A model generated the notes under the pieces. The model had not been told where the DNA came from. It ran no database searches and was given only the letters and a program-made list of their open reading frames with translations. DNA of 29,143 nt from Microcaldota archaeon. GTDB lineage: Archaea; Micrarchaeota; Micrarchaeia; Anstonellales; Bilamarchaeaceae. Made by a program: the position numbers and the translations under genes. Shown piece by piece: positions 29,093 through 29,143 of the stretch. How positions within the stretch are numbered: the stretch's first letter is position 1; the number at the start of each line of letters is the position of its first letter. Location: the NCBI GenBank assembly GCA_013331535.1, contig DUGF01000099.1, positions 399 through 29,541 of the forward strand, written 5' to 3'.

Positions 29093-29143
29093 TCAGAACC
29101 CCAATTCCTTGTGCGGCTCGGAAGGAAGCCCGTTTTTTATCCT
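29093..29143 (-). CDS. C-terminal end of an unidentified upstream gene
   Basis: The last 16 codons and stop of a frame entering from the right edge: RIKNGLPSEPHKELGF. It is in frame to the edge and ends six bases before the Pus10 ATG, the spacing of an operon neighbour. The fragment is too short to assign to a family. Confidence 0.45.
   Translation of the reverse strand, partial: RIKNGLPSEPHKELGF

Noticed and set aside
29105..29135. CGGAAGGAAGC resembles the conserved apical loop of SRP RNA domain IV
   Set aside because: The surrounding bases do not form the required helix 8 stem, the stretch sits in the coding end of a gene on the other strand, and no long GC-rich SRP RNA body is present.
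1..29143. CRISPR arrays, rRNA or tRNA genes
   Set aside because: No set of regularly spaced identical repeats was seen (the only tandem array is the three imperfect 20-bp units at 23601-23660), and no cloverleaf or rRNA core sequence was recognised by eye.

Overview
The window is an archaeal chromosome segment. This is clear from the ribosomal-protein cluster S19e, PDCD5-like protein, L39e, L31e, aIF6, L18a, prefoldin alpha and FtsY, and from fibrillarin, aIF5B, a PCNA clamp, Pus10, a Hef-type helicase and a two-subunit 2-oxoacid:ferredoxin oxidoreductase. Base composition is moderate and AT-leaning. Compact spacing, small proteins and Lys/Glu-rich tails would fit a DPANN-type archaeon, but I cannot fix the lineage from sequence alone. 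Several genes have a TTTAAA- or TTATAA-type box whose centre lies about 26 bp before the ATG, which suggests that leaderless transcription is common here.

Layout. (1) Positions 1-2491, minus strand: a truncated DJ-1/PfpI gene, a large protein built from repeated helix-turn-helix units, and fibrillarin. (2) Positions 2515-7143, plus strand: a shared promoter, a structured leader and the conserved S19e-to-FtsY operon, with two hairpins between aIF6 and L18a. (3) Positions 7271-9472: a lipoprotein gene and a PP2C-like phosphatase gene diverging from one palindromic TATA box. (4) Positions 9473-10221: a decayed TnpB element with hairpins. (5) Positions 10222-13203, minus strand: an unknown helical protein, PCNA and a SAM methyltransferase. 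(6) Positions 13261-13805: a RelBE-like toxin-antitoxin pair bracketed by a 22-bp direct repeat. (7) Positions 13955-20412: an ORF that may be a remnant, a PLP enzyme, then a minus-strand operon of aIF5B, a Tat-exported HExxH protein and a P-loop/dCMP-deaminase fusion, with a hairpin-only leader before aIF5B. (8) Positions 20646-29143: a two-domain cytidine deaminase, a small helical protein, a Hef-like helicase without nuclease, a glycosyltransferase, KorB/KorA, Pus10 and the tail of one more gene.

Functional links. Most of the window serves translation and protein targeting: ribosomal proteins, aIF6, aIF5B, fibrillarin and Pus10 for rRNA/tRNA modification, and FtsY with exit-tunnel proteins L39e and L31e. 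A second theme is DNA upkeep and pyrimidine nucleotides: PCNA, the helicase with a PIP-like tail, dCMP deaminase and cytidine deaminase. The most unusual signals are structured RNA segments before three translation genes (S19e, L18a, aIF5B), the direct-repeat-bounded toxin-antitoxin cassette, the symmetric bidirectional promoter, and the tandem-HTH protein.
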